This document shows, in pieces, positions 19,601 through 28,281 of a DNA stretch of 64,000 nt. Source of the stretch: Oopsacas minuta (lineage: Eukaryota; Porifera; Hexactinellida; Lyssacinosida; Leucopsacidae); assembly GCA_024704765.1 (NCBI GenBank), contig JAKMXF010000221.1, positions 434,001 to 498,000 on the forward strand. Reading direction: 5' to 3'. The position numbers and the translations under genes are program-made. Under the pieces are notes generated by a model. That model ran no database searches. It saw nothing but the letters and a program-made list of their open reading frames with translations, and had not been told where the DNA came from. Positions within the stretch are counted from its first letter, which is position 1; the number at the start of each line of letters is the position of its first letter.

Positions 19601-21223
19601 GCCAGACTTCTTAAGCCAGGAAGTAAGACAGTATTGGTCTGAGTGCTATTTGGTAGAGAACTATTCTGGCTCTACCTCAAACCTTCATGTGTGGAATGAC
19701 ATGAACGAGCCTTCAGTATTCACAGGCCCTGAGGTTAGTTATACAAGTAGATGCCGGTTATAGGAACCACTTTGGGGGTAGCAATATATGATCTTATAAC
19801 CGGCATATTCTCGTTCCAACCGGTAACCAATACACTAAAACTTAAAATTAGGTTACAATGCATAAAGACGCGGTACACATGGGGGGCTGGGAACACAGAG
19901 ATATCCACAACCTGTATGGTCTGTTAGTAACTCTTGGTACTTATGAGGGACTACTAATGCGTAGCAAGCACCAGGAGAGACCGTTTATATTGACGAGAAG
20001 TGTATTTCCGGGGAGTCAGCGTTACTCAGCTGTTTGGACAGGAGACAATGAAGCCTCTTGGGGCCATCTTAAGATCGTGGTCCCCATGGTGCTACAGATG
20101 GGGCTAGGAGGAATACCGTTTGTTGGTAGTGATGTGGGCGGATTCTTTAAGCACCCCTCTCCTGAGTTGTTGGTCCGTTGGTACCAAGTAGGAGCCTATT
20201 CTCCATTCTTTAGACAACATGCACATATTGACACCCCTCGGAGAGAGCCGTGGCTATTTGGAGAAGATAATCTGAGAATAATCAGAGACGCTATTACAGA
20301 CCGTTACCAGCTCCTTCCTTATTGGTATACTCTGTTCTATCTACATACTCAGAGCGGTGCTCCAGTCGTTAGACCTCTATGGTATGAATTCCCAGAGGAC
20401 TACAACACATGGGATATGTATGAACAAGCTATGGTAGGGAGTGCTATTATGATAAGTCCTGTTACAGAGATAGGACAAGCTTCACAAGAAGTTTATTTCC
20501 CTGATGAAGACAGCATTTGGTATGATAAGAAGAGTTTTGTAAGATTTACTGGAGGAGAGACAAGGCTAGTTAATTGCTTATATTATGTACATTCAACTCC
20601 CGTTACATCGAACACGGATATACCGAAATACCCGCTATTATATTGTGCAAATATGGTCCAAACCATCAAAGTAACATACATTCCATCGGTCATATCTAAG
20701 TAATTATTGCAGTCTCTTGAGCTTCCTTATGACGGGAGTTTATTGTATTTATTTCATACTGTATAGGAGTGTTTCTACACCACTTGATAAGATTCCAGTA
20801 TTTCTCAGAGGAGGGAGTGTAATTCCATTTCGTATGCGAGTACGTCGCTCCTCTAATCCTAATCCAGATGATCCCTTCACCCTCTATGTAGTGCTAGACG
20901 GCAAGCAGGAGGCTAGCGGGTGTCTATACTGGGACGATGGGCACAGTTTCTCTTACAAAGATGGGAATTATCTGATTAGAGAGTTTTCCTATAAAAATGG
21001 AGAATTCTCCTCTGCGGCTGGAGCGACGAGTGGAGGCTTTTCAACCAAGAGTTGGATAGAACGTATTCTTGTAATTGGACTGAAAGGCAAACCTATAAAA
21101 GTAGCTCTCTCAAGTTCTGGCGATGAATTATTCACTAAGTGGGACCTTGATAGTAAAACTTTAGAGATTAGAAAACCAGTAGAAAACATCAAAACAGATG
21201 TGAAGATAAGATTCTCTTTCTAG
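16649..21223 (+). CDS. GANAB: Neutral alpha-glucosidase AB, glucosidase II catalytic alpha subunit
   Basis: Six exons: 16649-17352, 17517-17782, 18506-18819, 19458-19733, 19852-20564, 20767-21223, giving 909 residues (human 944). An N-terminal signal peptide (MVLDIFILLCLLVL) targets the ER. GH31 landmarks: IWLDIEHTDGKKYFTWD, the nucleophile motif WNDMNEPSVF in exon 4, WTGDN acid/base in exon 5, and DVGGFFKHPSPELLVRWYQ. It trims the inner glucoses of Glc2-Man9 N-glycans and drives the calnexin cycle. No ER retrieval signal is at the C-terminus, as expected since the beta subunit supplies it. Five joins are GT-AG; the last is best fitted by a GC donor at 20565, which keeps phase and gives the same length as the human protein there. 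Confidence 0.94.
17783..18505 (+). other. GANAB intron 2, nothing recognised
   Basis: A 723-bp intron, AT-rich, with a clear GTATTA donor and a pyrimidine-rich TTTTTCTTAG acceptor. No gene or repeat is seen in it. Confidence 0.5.
18875..18979 (+). mobile_element. Pogo/Tigger-like MITE, second family (GANAB intron 3)
   Basis: A 105-bp element. Left end CAGTAGAAACCGGATAA and right end CTTATCCGAGTACTACTG are inverted repeats of each other. TA precedes the left end. It has no coding capacity. It is related in design to, but differs in sequence from, the CAGTAAACTC family. Confidence 0.6.
19749..19806. repeat. Inverted repeat in GANAB intron 4
   Basis: GATGCCGGTTATAGG on the left and CTTATAACCGGCATA on the right form a 12-base arm around a loop of about 35 bases. 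It fills half of a 118-bp intron and may be a decayed MITE. Confidence 0.55.
20588..20747 (+). mobile_element. Pogo-like MITE copy C (GANAB intron 5)
   Basis: A near full-length 160-bp copy. Left end AACTCCCGTTACATCGAA, central AAATATGGTCCAAACCATC, right end CTTATGACGGGAGTTTATTG. It makes up most of the 202-bp intron. Confidence 0.7.
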
Positions 21224-21377
21224 CAACCTAAAACAACTTATGGTATTTCAATCTAACTTGATGGAATAGTCGTATTGTTGCTTGCTAATGTTATTATTAA
21301 TAAAATAATGTAATTTCAACTGACGGCTAATAGATATTTTACGGGTTTTATTAAGATTGCCTTAGTAAATTAGTTTA

Positions 21378-22661
21378 ATGGTTGAGTCAAGTGATCCAAA
21401 TTGGAGAGAGCTAAACTATCCAGGATTTCCTCCTCGCGTGAATCATTCATCTGCCTGTGATTATGAAAACTATATCATATACAGCTCCGGGGGGTTTTAT
21501 GTGGACGCTAAGGCTGCCTTAGAGCATAATCCAATGGTTGAGCTAGTGGTAGATATCTACCAGTTGAAATTGCGAGACTTTAATCCAAAATGGGAGATGA
21601 TTTATCCAAATACGGCAGAGCCTAAATACAATCGTCATACTATGCCTCGCCACGGGCACTGTATGTTCCTACACAAAGGTAAATTGGTATTGATTGGAGG
21701 CAATGGCAACAACAGAAGGGCTATGGATGTTCCAGCGATGCTCAGTGTATTCAATCTAGAGACGGGAGCTTTTGAAGAGAACGTTAAGCAGCGAGGCCAC
21801 ATTCCTATCGAGCGTGACACTCACGCTTGTTGTCAGGTAGGAGACCTTGTCTACATGCACGGAGGAATAGAAAGGAATCACATGTCAATATTGTCTACAT
21901 TTTCTAATGAGCTTTACTCCTTAGACATGAATACATACAGATGGATGTTATATCCGGCTCTAGGATGCAGTAACGAAGTTCATTTAATGTTTCATTCATT
22001 GAATTATCATAATGACAGATTATATGCATTTGGTGGAGAGTATAGTCCTGGTGATTTCTTCTCTTCTGAGCATAGTAACAAAGTTCATTATTACGATTTA
22101 CAAAAAGGGGAGTGGAATCCTGTGGTTACTCAGGGCGTGCCCCCCGCGCCAAGGAGGAGTCATATAACTTTGAAATTCCGCGGTAACCTCGTGGTGTTTG
22201 GAGGAGCTTGCAAAGAAGCTGCAGCCTTTTATAACGACATATTTTTCTTCAATTTACAAACGAATACTTGGACTGAGGTTATACCGTCTGGAAAGCGTCC
22301 TATTGCTCGTAGAAGATGTGGTTACAGTTTAATCGATGACTCACTCTATATTTTTGGTGGAATAACTCCCCATCCGGACACGGTATCTAAAAATACCCTT
22401 TCACGTGTTTTCTATCATCCACATACAGAGAATATGATTGATCTCCATGATATGCATGTGTTGTCATTAGACCCAACACTCAAGAGCTTATCAATGTTAA
22501 CTGTATTGAAAAACTCCCTCGATGAGTCGGTGCTGTTCTTGAAGCTACCCTTTAACCTCCGAAAAGATTATATTAAATTCAAAGAGCTTAGGAATGTAGA
22601 CCAACAGAACTCTAATATAATTGCATGTCCTGATGATTTCGTTACTCATGAAGCTATGTAG
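21378..22661 (+). CDS. KLHDC3: Kelch domain-containing protein 3
   Basis: A 427-residue, single-exon beta-propeller protein with six kelch repeats. It follows KLHDC3 in order: PPRVNHSSA at the start, PRHGHCMF, IPIERDTHACC, APRRSHITL, RPIARRRCGYSLIDDSLYIFGG, and the C-terminal SDL-type block LHDMHVLSLDPTLKSL. KLHDC3 is the substrate receptor of a CUL2 E3 ligase that recognises C-terminal glycine degrons. The gene lies 155 bp after GANAB on the same strand. Confidence 0.88.
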   Translation: MVESSDPNWRELNYPGFPPRVNHSSACDYENYIIYSSGGFYVDAKAALEHNPMVELVVDIYQLKLRDFNPKWEMIYPNTAEPKYNRHTMPRHGHCMFLHKGKLVLIGGNGNNRRAMDVPAMLSVFNLETGAFEENVKQRGHIPIERDTHACCQVGDLVYMHGGIERNHMSILSTFSNELYSLDMNTYRWMLYPALGCSNEVHLMFHSLNYHNDRLYAFGGEYSPGDFFSSEHSNKVHYYDLQKGEWNPVVTQGVPPAPRRSHITLKFRGNLVVFGGACKEAAAFYNDIFFFNLQTNTWTEVIPSGKRPIARRRCGYSLIDDSLYIFGGITPHPDTVSKNTLSRVFYHPHTENMIDLHDMHVLSLDPTLKSLSMLTVLKNSLDESVLFLKLPFNLRKDYIKFKELRNVDQQNSNIIACPDDFVTHEAM

Positions 22662-22938
22662 TTGGTAGACTTTATTTTTGTGTGTGCTATTTTCTATTTT
22701 CACTATTTACGTGTATAAAGCTGTCATATTTTGCTATATATTTATTTGTATTAGGAGAGCTCTTTAGGATCAGAGGTGAACTCAAATTTTATTGTAGTAT
22801 TGACAGAAAATATTATTATTATTTGTTTTTGTTTATTACTCACAATATATGTACAAATATTTCAAATCTATCCACATTGAATATGTTATAAATCTACAAA
22901 TATACATTAATTATTTAGTTCCAATCATAAAATTCATT

Positions 22939-22987
<49 letters not shown>

Positions 22988-23005
22988 AGGCAATGTCCCA
23001 TGTAA
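22662..23005 (+). other. Convergent intergenic region
   Basis: Lies between the 3' ends of KLHDC3 and the minus-strand membrane protein gene. AT-rich with the CA microsatellite at 22940-22986. Confidence 0.5.
22940..22986. repeat. (CA)n microsatellite
   Basis: An uninterrupted CA dinucleotide run of 47 bases, ending 19 bases before the stop codon end of the minus-strand gene, so likely in its 3' UTR. Confidence 0.97.
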
Positions 23006-24463
23006 TTATCTTGGATTATTCCACCCCAGTACTATAGCTACAATAGTTAATGCTATAACTCCTCCCATTGCTAATCCTCCTACCAAGTCGATAAGTAGTT
23101 GAATTGTCCTTAGTATTTCCGTATAGAAGAATTTCTGGAAGAAGTAGACACACATGTAGCAGTCATACAGCATTGGTTTCTTCTCCTGCTGTCCTATTCG
23201 CTCTCTGACTAATGTGGTCCTCTCGTTACAGTTAGGGAATTCCTCAACATTTTGCTCATTTTCTACAATAGGCTGACAGAGCTGTTGATTAGCTACTGGT
23301 TCTTGTGGCGGGATTGCTATTTCTTGTGGACAGTTCGCCGCCTCACTAATTTGTGGGTATATTAGGTGTTCCCCAGTTACAACTTGGTCATACCCAGGGG
23401 GCCTGAAGTCATTTCTTGAGGGTGGGGTTACTACCCTGATGGAGCGAGTTATAGGGGCGCGAATACGTAATTTAGGTTTCCGCTTTTGTAAGCAGTCTTG
23501 CACACATTTCCCAGTCCTGTAAGATTGTGTGATTACGAGAGCAAGAATGTTAACCAACAGCCCGGATATTGTCTGTCCCTTGGTGACCCTGTCCTCCTCA
23601 GCTAGTGAGAAATATACCAGTGAGGCTAGCAACAGGAGGGTGAATAGGAATGTGAATATCTCGAATAGTGCAGTGTATACTCTGTTATAACAACACCAGT
23701 GATAACATCTTAGAAGGGTTGGTTGTTTAGACTTACTGACTACATATCTTATTGTTTTACACAAACGGTTAATTGAGAGGAATAGAAGTACTAGCCATAT
23801 CCAGAACCCCCAAAGGTAATACGCACATTTGTCCCCTACACAAGATAGCGCGCCTAAATCAGTGTTCACATATTCTGCGATGAAATATGTGCTACCGATT
23901 ACACTACCGCTCATGGCGTAGGTTGAACCAAATCCCAAAGAGTATAGGATATAACCTGTTGGAAATGTGAGTACTAATCCCCATAGACTCATACCAGCTA
24001 GCTCTCTTATTCCATCCGATTCTGTGGTAGTGTAATTGTAGATGTAGATGAATCTATTGCCTAGTAGGAAATCGAAAATTCCATTCCCCGTACTCTCGTT
24101 GTTAGGCAAGTAGGTTTCCCATGCCACATACAAACTGCTAATAGTTAGCAAGCTCACTGCAAGGCCTGCTCTAAAATCAAACGAGAGGATCCCGACAACT
24201 ATTCCAAGTGGAACGCCGATTAACAAAACTTGTATCAACTCATTTTGCCAGTCATACAACCCCGGTATCTGCAGTTTATCCAGCACATACTGAGTTAGTA
24301 TAGAACCTCCAAAGGATGCTCCAGTAACGAGCAACACTAACACTATAGTAAATATGAACCTTGTTACTCGCCAGGCACATTTGTTAGCTATATGGGTGTC
24401 AAATTCCTGTGTAGCAGTCTGGTCTCTATAGCTGTAACTACGGCTATTACCATTCTCGATCAT
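23006..24463 (-). CDS. Orphan multi-pass membrane protein
   Basis: A 485-residue single-exon protein that I do not recognise. It has about seven to nine predicted membrane segments: roughly residues 34-58, 76-95, 98-116, 157-196, 213-233, 262-287, 297-312 and a terminal one at 460-481. There are N-glycosylation sites at NNES and NYTT (about 121-145), and a Cys-rich juxtamembrane loop (RCYHWCCYN, about 252-260). A Pro-rich cytosolic domain (330-450) contains PPGYDQV, a PPxY-type motif for WW-domain ligases such as NEDD4. Start codon is the complement of 24461-24463. Only 75 bp separate it from the start of POLK, so the pair probably shares a bidirectional promoter. Confidence 0.8.
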   Translation of the reverse strand: MIENGNSRSYSYRDQTATQEFDTHIANKCAWRVTRFIFTIVLVLLVTGASFGGSILTQYVLDKLQIPGLYDWQNELIQVLLIGVPLGIVVGILSFDFRAGLAVSLLTISSLYVAWETYLPNNESTGNGIFDFLLGNRFIYIYNYTTTESDGIRELAGMSLWGLVLTFPTGYILYSLGFGSTYAMSGSVIGSTYFIAEYVNTDLGALSCVGDKCAYYLWGFWIWLVLLFLSINRLCKTIRYVVSKSKQPTLLRCYHWCCYNRVYTALFEIFTFLFTLLLLASLVYFSLAEEDRVTKGQTISGLLVNILALVITQSYRTGKCVQDCLQKRKPKLRIRAPITRSIRVVTPPSRNDFRPPGYDQVVTGEHLIYPQISEAANCPQEIAIPPQEPVANQQLCQPIVENEQNVEEFPNCNERTTLVRERIGQQEKKPMLYDCYMCVYFFQKFFYTEILRTIQLLIDLVGGLAMGGVIALTIVAIVLGWNNPR

Positions 24464-24538
24464 CCTTGTTGTAATAGTATATCTATGATTGAATTAAAAT
24501 GATAATGTAAATAATTATGAGATTACTAGCGAGTATAT
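24464..24538. promoter_or_regulatory. Short bidirectional promoter, orphan gene / POLK
   Basis: Only 75 bases lie between two divergent start codons, so both 5' UTRs and core promoters must lie in it or overlap the opposite gene. AT-rich, no canonical TATA or CCAAT box. Confidence 0.5.
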
Positions 24539-26467
24539 ATGTCACAAGAAGAGGTGATCAGTGACAGCGAGGAGTACGATCCTCTCTCCTCTGGACTTGA
24601 ACCAGAGATAGAATCTCTCTCAACTGACACAGACAGTAGAATGGCGCTGAACACAAACAAAGCTGGGATGGAAGGGCTTGACAAAGATAAGATAAATAAA
24701 ATTATCATCGAAGCTTCCAAGGGATCTAAGTTCTATATCAATCAGAAGAAAAGACAGGAAATAGCTTCTAAGCGAAATATGAAATTGAAACAAGAAATGG
24801 AGAGGATTACTAAGTCAGATTTGGAGAGAGCAATATTAGAAACTAACTATGAAATTGAGCTTTTGGAATCTACTCGAGATCTTTCAAGCATAATTGTCCA
24901 TGTAGATATGGACGCGTTCTATGCTTCAGTAGAAATGCGAGACGATCCTTCTCTTAGAGATATTCCTATGGCGGTAGGGGGCTCTTCAATGCTATCAACC
25001 TCTAACTATGTAGCTAGGAAATTTGGTGTCCGCGCTGGGATGCCGGGATTCATAGCTAAGAAGTTATGTCCTGACTTGAAGATAGTAGGAGGGAGCTTCG
25101 ATAAGTATAGAGCAGTAAGTAAGGTAGTTAGAGGGATATTTCATGAATACGACCCAGATTTCAGTCCCATGGGACTAGACGAGGCCTATATTAACATCAC
25201 ACAACACGTTAGATCACGTATACAGCATTTCCTTATTGATAACAACAGAGAACTCAGAGAAGACCCTGTGTTTGATAAGCTAGACATTTGTAGTATAGAT
25301 CAGTACTGGGATAGAGGACTAGTAGAGAATATTGTCAGAGAGATGAGAGGGAAAATTGAAGCCGCTACACAGTTAACCGCTAGTGCCGGAATTGCTGTAA
25401 ATACAATGTTATCTAAAATATGTTCTGATATGAATAAACCTAACGGACAGTTCTTCTTACCGCCTGTGAGAGATAATTTAATAGAATTTATTCGTAATCT
25501 CCCTGTACGAAAAGTATGTGGGATCGGGAAAGTCACTGAAGAAATGTTGAAGTCCCTCGGTATTATTAAAGTACAACAATTGTACGAAAAACGAGCTGAA
25601 CTAAAGATATTAATGACGGATTGTAGTTACCAGAACTTCTTAAGAATATTTATGGGGTTGGGTTCAACTGAGCTTGAAGTTAAGAGCGATAGGAAGAGTA
25701 GAAGTACTGAGAGAACTTTCCCCGAAATCTCGAATCCTCTAAAAATGTATGAAATGTTAGAGAAGCTTAGCTCTGAGCTGTCAGATGATTTGAAGAAGAA
25801 AGGATGTGCTGGTTATACGATTGGTATAAAACTCAAAACTGTAGATTTCGAGATTAAAACAAGAGTAATGACAATACCCTATCCTACTAACGATTGTAAA
25901 GATATTCTAACTTGTTCACGAACCCTACTCGACAAAGAAATAGCCCTCTTAAAGCCAAAGATGTTAAAATTGAGATTAATGGGGGTTAAGGTATCTGGGT
26001 TTGGACTTGGAGAGGATGAACTTAATCAAACTGAAGCTGGAGAGAGTAAAGCTAAGAGAAGGAAGCTACAACCTAATATGCCTTCTCTGATAGATATGTT
26101 TAATTCTAATTCTAATTCATTTGAACCTCCAAGTATTAACAATTCGAATTATCCACTCCAAGCCAAGGAAGATTTAGGGAATTACACATTTAGAAATAGT
26201 CTTTCACAACAACCAGAGGACAGCCCTGATCCTAATCCTCAGTCTTCTAGTACTTGTCCTATATGTTCCCAGATAATAACAGGGGGCAACCTTACCCTTA
26301 ACAAACACATAGACTCATGTCTCAACAAGCGTTATATCAGAGATGAACTATCTCCCTATACGGCTCCCATAAAAACAGCTGGGAAGCAATGCAAGAGTTC
26401 CACAAATTCACAGCTATCAATTCAATCATATTTTACAAAATCTAAGGACAATAACCACCACCTATGA
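24539..26467 (+). CDS. POLK: DNA polymerase kappa
   Basis: A 642-residue Y-family translesion polymerase in one exon. The N-clasp helix region (KIIIEASKGSKFY) typical of kappa precedes the palm motifs VDMDAFYASVE (about 122) and MGLDEAYINIT, which carry the metal-binding Asp and Glu. The thumb (VRKVCGIGKVTEEML) and little-finger region follow. The C-terminus has one UBZ4 zinc finger (CPIC...H...C, about 573-597), where the human protein has two, and QLSIQSYF near the end, a good PCNA-interacting (PIP) box. It bypasses minor-groove dG adducts. Shorter than human (870) because of the reduced tail. Confidence 0.95.
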   Translation: MSQEEVISDSEEYDPLSSGLEPEIESLSTDTDSRMALNTNKAGMEGLDKDKINKIIIEASKGSKFYINQKKRQEIASKRNMKLKQEMERITKSDLERAILETNYEIELLESTRDLSSIIVHVDMDAFYASVEMRDDPSLRDIPMAVGGSSMLSTSNYVARKFGVRAGMPGFIAKKLCPDLKIVGGSFDKYRAVSKVVRGIFHEYDPDFSPMGLDEAYINITQHVRSRIQHFLIDNNRELREDPVFDKLDICSIDQYWDRGLVENIVREMRGKIEAATQLTASAGIAVNTMLSKICSDMNKPNGQFFLPPVRDNLIEFIRNLPVRKVCGIGKVTEEMLKSLGIIKVQQLYEKRAELKILMTDCSYQNFLRIFMGLGSTELEVKSDRKSRSTERTFPEISNPLKMYEMLEKLSSELSDDLKKKGCAGYTIGIKLKTVDFEIKTRVMTIPYPTNDCKDILTCSRTLLDKEIALLKPKMLKLRLMGVKVSGFGLGEDELNQTEAGESKAKRRKLQPNMPSLIDMFNSNSNSFEPPSINNSNYPLQAKEDLGNYTFRNSLSQQPEDSPDPNPQSSSTCPICSQIITGGNLTLNKHIDSCLNKRYIRDELSPYTAPIKTAGKQCKSSTNSQLSIQSYFTKSKDNNHHL

Positions 26468-26803
26468 TCCATTTTTGGTCTGAATTCTAATATTATAATT
26501 GTTTTATGCTATATATTGAAACTTTTGAAATAACATTACCTGTGAAGCAATGCTTAATATGAAGGTATCTGCAATGAATAATTTTGTATTTTCTCCCAAG
26601 AGTTAGCTCGTATAAATACTGATATCATAATTTGAGCTAAGCCTACTGGCTCCTCCGCTTTATGATGTTAGGCCCCTAGAACTACTTCATAGCAATGAAC
26701 TACGTACTTAGATTCTTTGTTTAAGTCAGTATTGAGTTACATAATTTCTATCAATGCCCGTATTAATGATCTAAGAAACAAATAATTATACTAGAAATTA
26801 TCA
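26468..26803 (+). other. Intergenic, nothing recognised
   Basis: AT-rich sequence between POLK and OSGEPL1, with no clear motif. Confidence 0.4.
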
Positions 26804-27949
26804 ATGAAAACTCTCCGTCATCTGTCCTACTTAACAAATACATTGCCAGCTCGTTTCAATGTTCTAGGCATTGAGAGTAGTTTCGATGATTCTGCTGTTG
26901 GAATATTAGATAGTCATGGTAACATATATGCTCATGTGGAATGTTCCCAGTTATTGCATCATCTCCCTACAGGGGGTGTGAACCCTGTCATAGCCTCAGG
27001 ACTCCATAAACAGAATCTGCCCCCTCTCCTAGACCAGTGCTTTGACCGCTCAGGCTTGACACCTAAAGATATTCATGTAGTTGCTTACACCAAGGGACCG
27101 GGTTTGGGAGTATCTTTACTGCACGGGGCTAATTTAGCTGTAAATTTCTTCAGAGAAAACCTCTCACCCCCTCGCCTCCTAATCGGAATACATCATATGC
27201 TAGCTCATGCTCTGGTCCCTAGAATAAGTAACCGGATAGCTTTCCCCTACTTAACTCTCCTGGCATCTGGGGGACACTGTTTGTTATGTATCGTACAAGA
27301 ACTAGGTATTAGTGAGGTGATACGATTAGGTTCCACATTGGATACAGCACCAGGGAACGTATTGGACCATGGGGCCCGTCTCCTCCAGCTGTCCAGGTAC
27401 CCAGAATTCTCTGAGTGCTCCGGAGGACAAGCAATAGAGCGGATTAGTCTAAGAGGAACACTCCGACACCCTGTTCTTAATATCCTGCCAAGAGACAGAA
27501 ATGCAAACTTTTCTTTCAGCGGGCTAGGCAGCAGTTTAGAATACAAATTGAATTCTATAGCTAAACAGAGAATAGTAAGTTATCAAGATAAAGCTGACCT
27601 AGCTCTTTGGTTCCAGACATCATTAATCCGTCACATAACAACCAAAACACAGAATGGTATTCGATTTTGTAGGATACATTTCCCTCAAATAAACTCGCTA
27701 GTAGTTTCAGGAGGTGTTGCACAGAATCTAGCATTCCAGAAGGCAGTTACGGAGCTATGTAGGCAGCATAACTATACGGCTGTCTACCCTGCCCTTGAGT
27801 TATGTACCGACAATGCTGTGATGATAGCTTGGGCAGGAGTAGAGTACGCTAATGCAGGGATAGGTATAGAATCTCCAGAAGATGAGGTACACTTTATACC
27901 AAGATGGAAACTAGGGGAAGACTGGACCATGAAACTAACACAGAATTAA
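26804..27949 (+). CDS. OSGEPL1: Mitochondrial tRNA N6-threonylcarbamoyladenosine transferase
   Basis: A 381-residue Kae1/Qri7/TsaD-family protein in one exon. It forms t6A37 on mitochondrial ANN-decoding tRNAs. Landmarks: KGPGLGVSLL, metal-binding IHHMLAHAL, LASGGHCLL, VSGGVAQN, and CTDNAVMIAWAG near the C-terminus. The N-terminus has basic and hydroxylated residues suited to mitochondrial import. Two motif positions are unusual: the ETSCDDT motif reads ESSFDDS (Cys to Phe), and the G(E/D)xLDKVAR motif reads GNVLDHGAR. The metal and ATP-binding His, Asp and Gly residues are kept, so activity is likely but not assured. Confidence 0.92.
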   Translation: MKTLRHLSYLTNTLPARFNVLGIESSFDDSAVGILDSHGNIYAHVECSQLLHHLPTGGVNPVIASGLHKQNLPPLLDQCFDRSGLTPKDIHVVAYTKGPGLGVSLLHGANLAVNFFRENLSPPRLLIGIHHMLAHALVPRISNRIAFPYLTLLASGGHCLLCIVQELGISEVIRLGSTLDTAPGNVLDHGARLLQLSRYPEFSECSGGQAIERISLRGTLRHPVLNILPRDRNANFSFSGLGSSLEYKLNSIAKQRIVSYQDKADLALWFQTSLIRHITTKTQNGIRFCRIHFPQINSLVVSGGVAQNLAFQKAVTELCRQHNYTAVYPALELCTDNAVMIAWAGVEYANAGIGIESPEDEVHFIPRWKLGEDWTMKLTQN

Positions 27950-28281
27950 TATTCACTTGTTTGGTATGATCACTTATATTTGATTTATTTTGGGTGTCCT
28001 AATGGGATAATTTTACAGTAAACTCGTTTTAACAAATTGCTCGGGACACCAGCTTCATTTGTTATAAGCGGACTAGGATCAATTATTTTCAAGCTAGGGG
28101 GTAAAGAATCAGTTGGTTCTAACGAGAGTTTACTGGATATTGTAATTATTAGCAAATTGCCTCATCTTAGGAGAGCAACTAGCACCCCGAGTATAAGCAC
28201 GTTACATATGTGAGTCCCACTTTACTCTAACTACACTGACTTTATCCTCGCTTCTACAGCCCCACACAGTCTGTCTTACAC
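27950..28281 (+). other. Intergenic with MITE copy G
   Basis: The space between OSGEPL1 and the ZZEF1-like gene. About a third of it is the element at 28016-28135; the rest is AT-rich with no other feature. Confidence 0.5.
28016..28135 (+). mobile_element. Pogo-like MITE copy G (intergenic)
   Basis: A 120-bp element. Left end CAGTAAACTCGTTTTAAC and right end GTTCTAACGAGAGTTTACTG are inverted repeats. TA precedes the left end. The interior differs from copies B-F, so it is a related subfamily. Confidence 0.65.
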
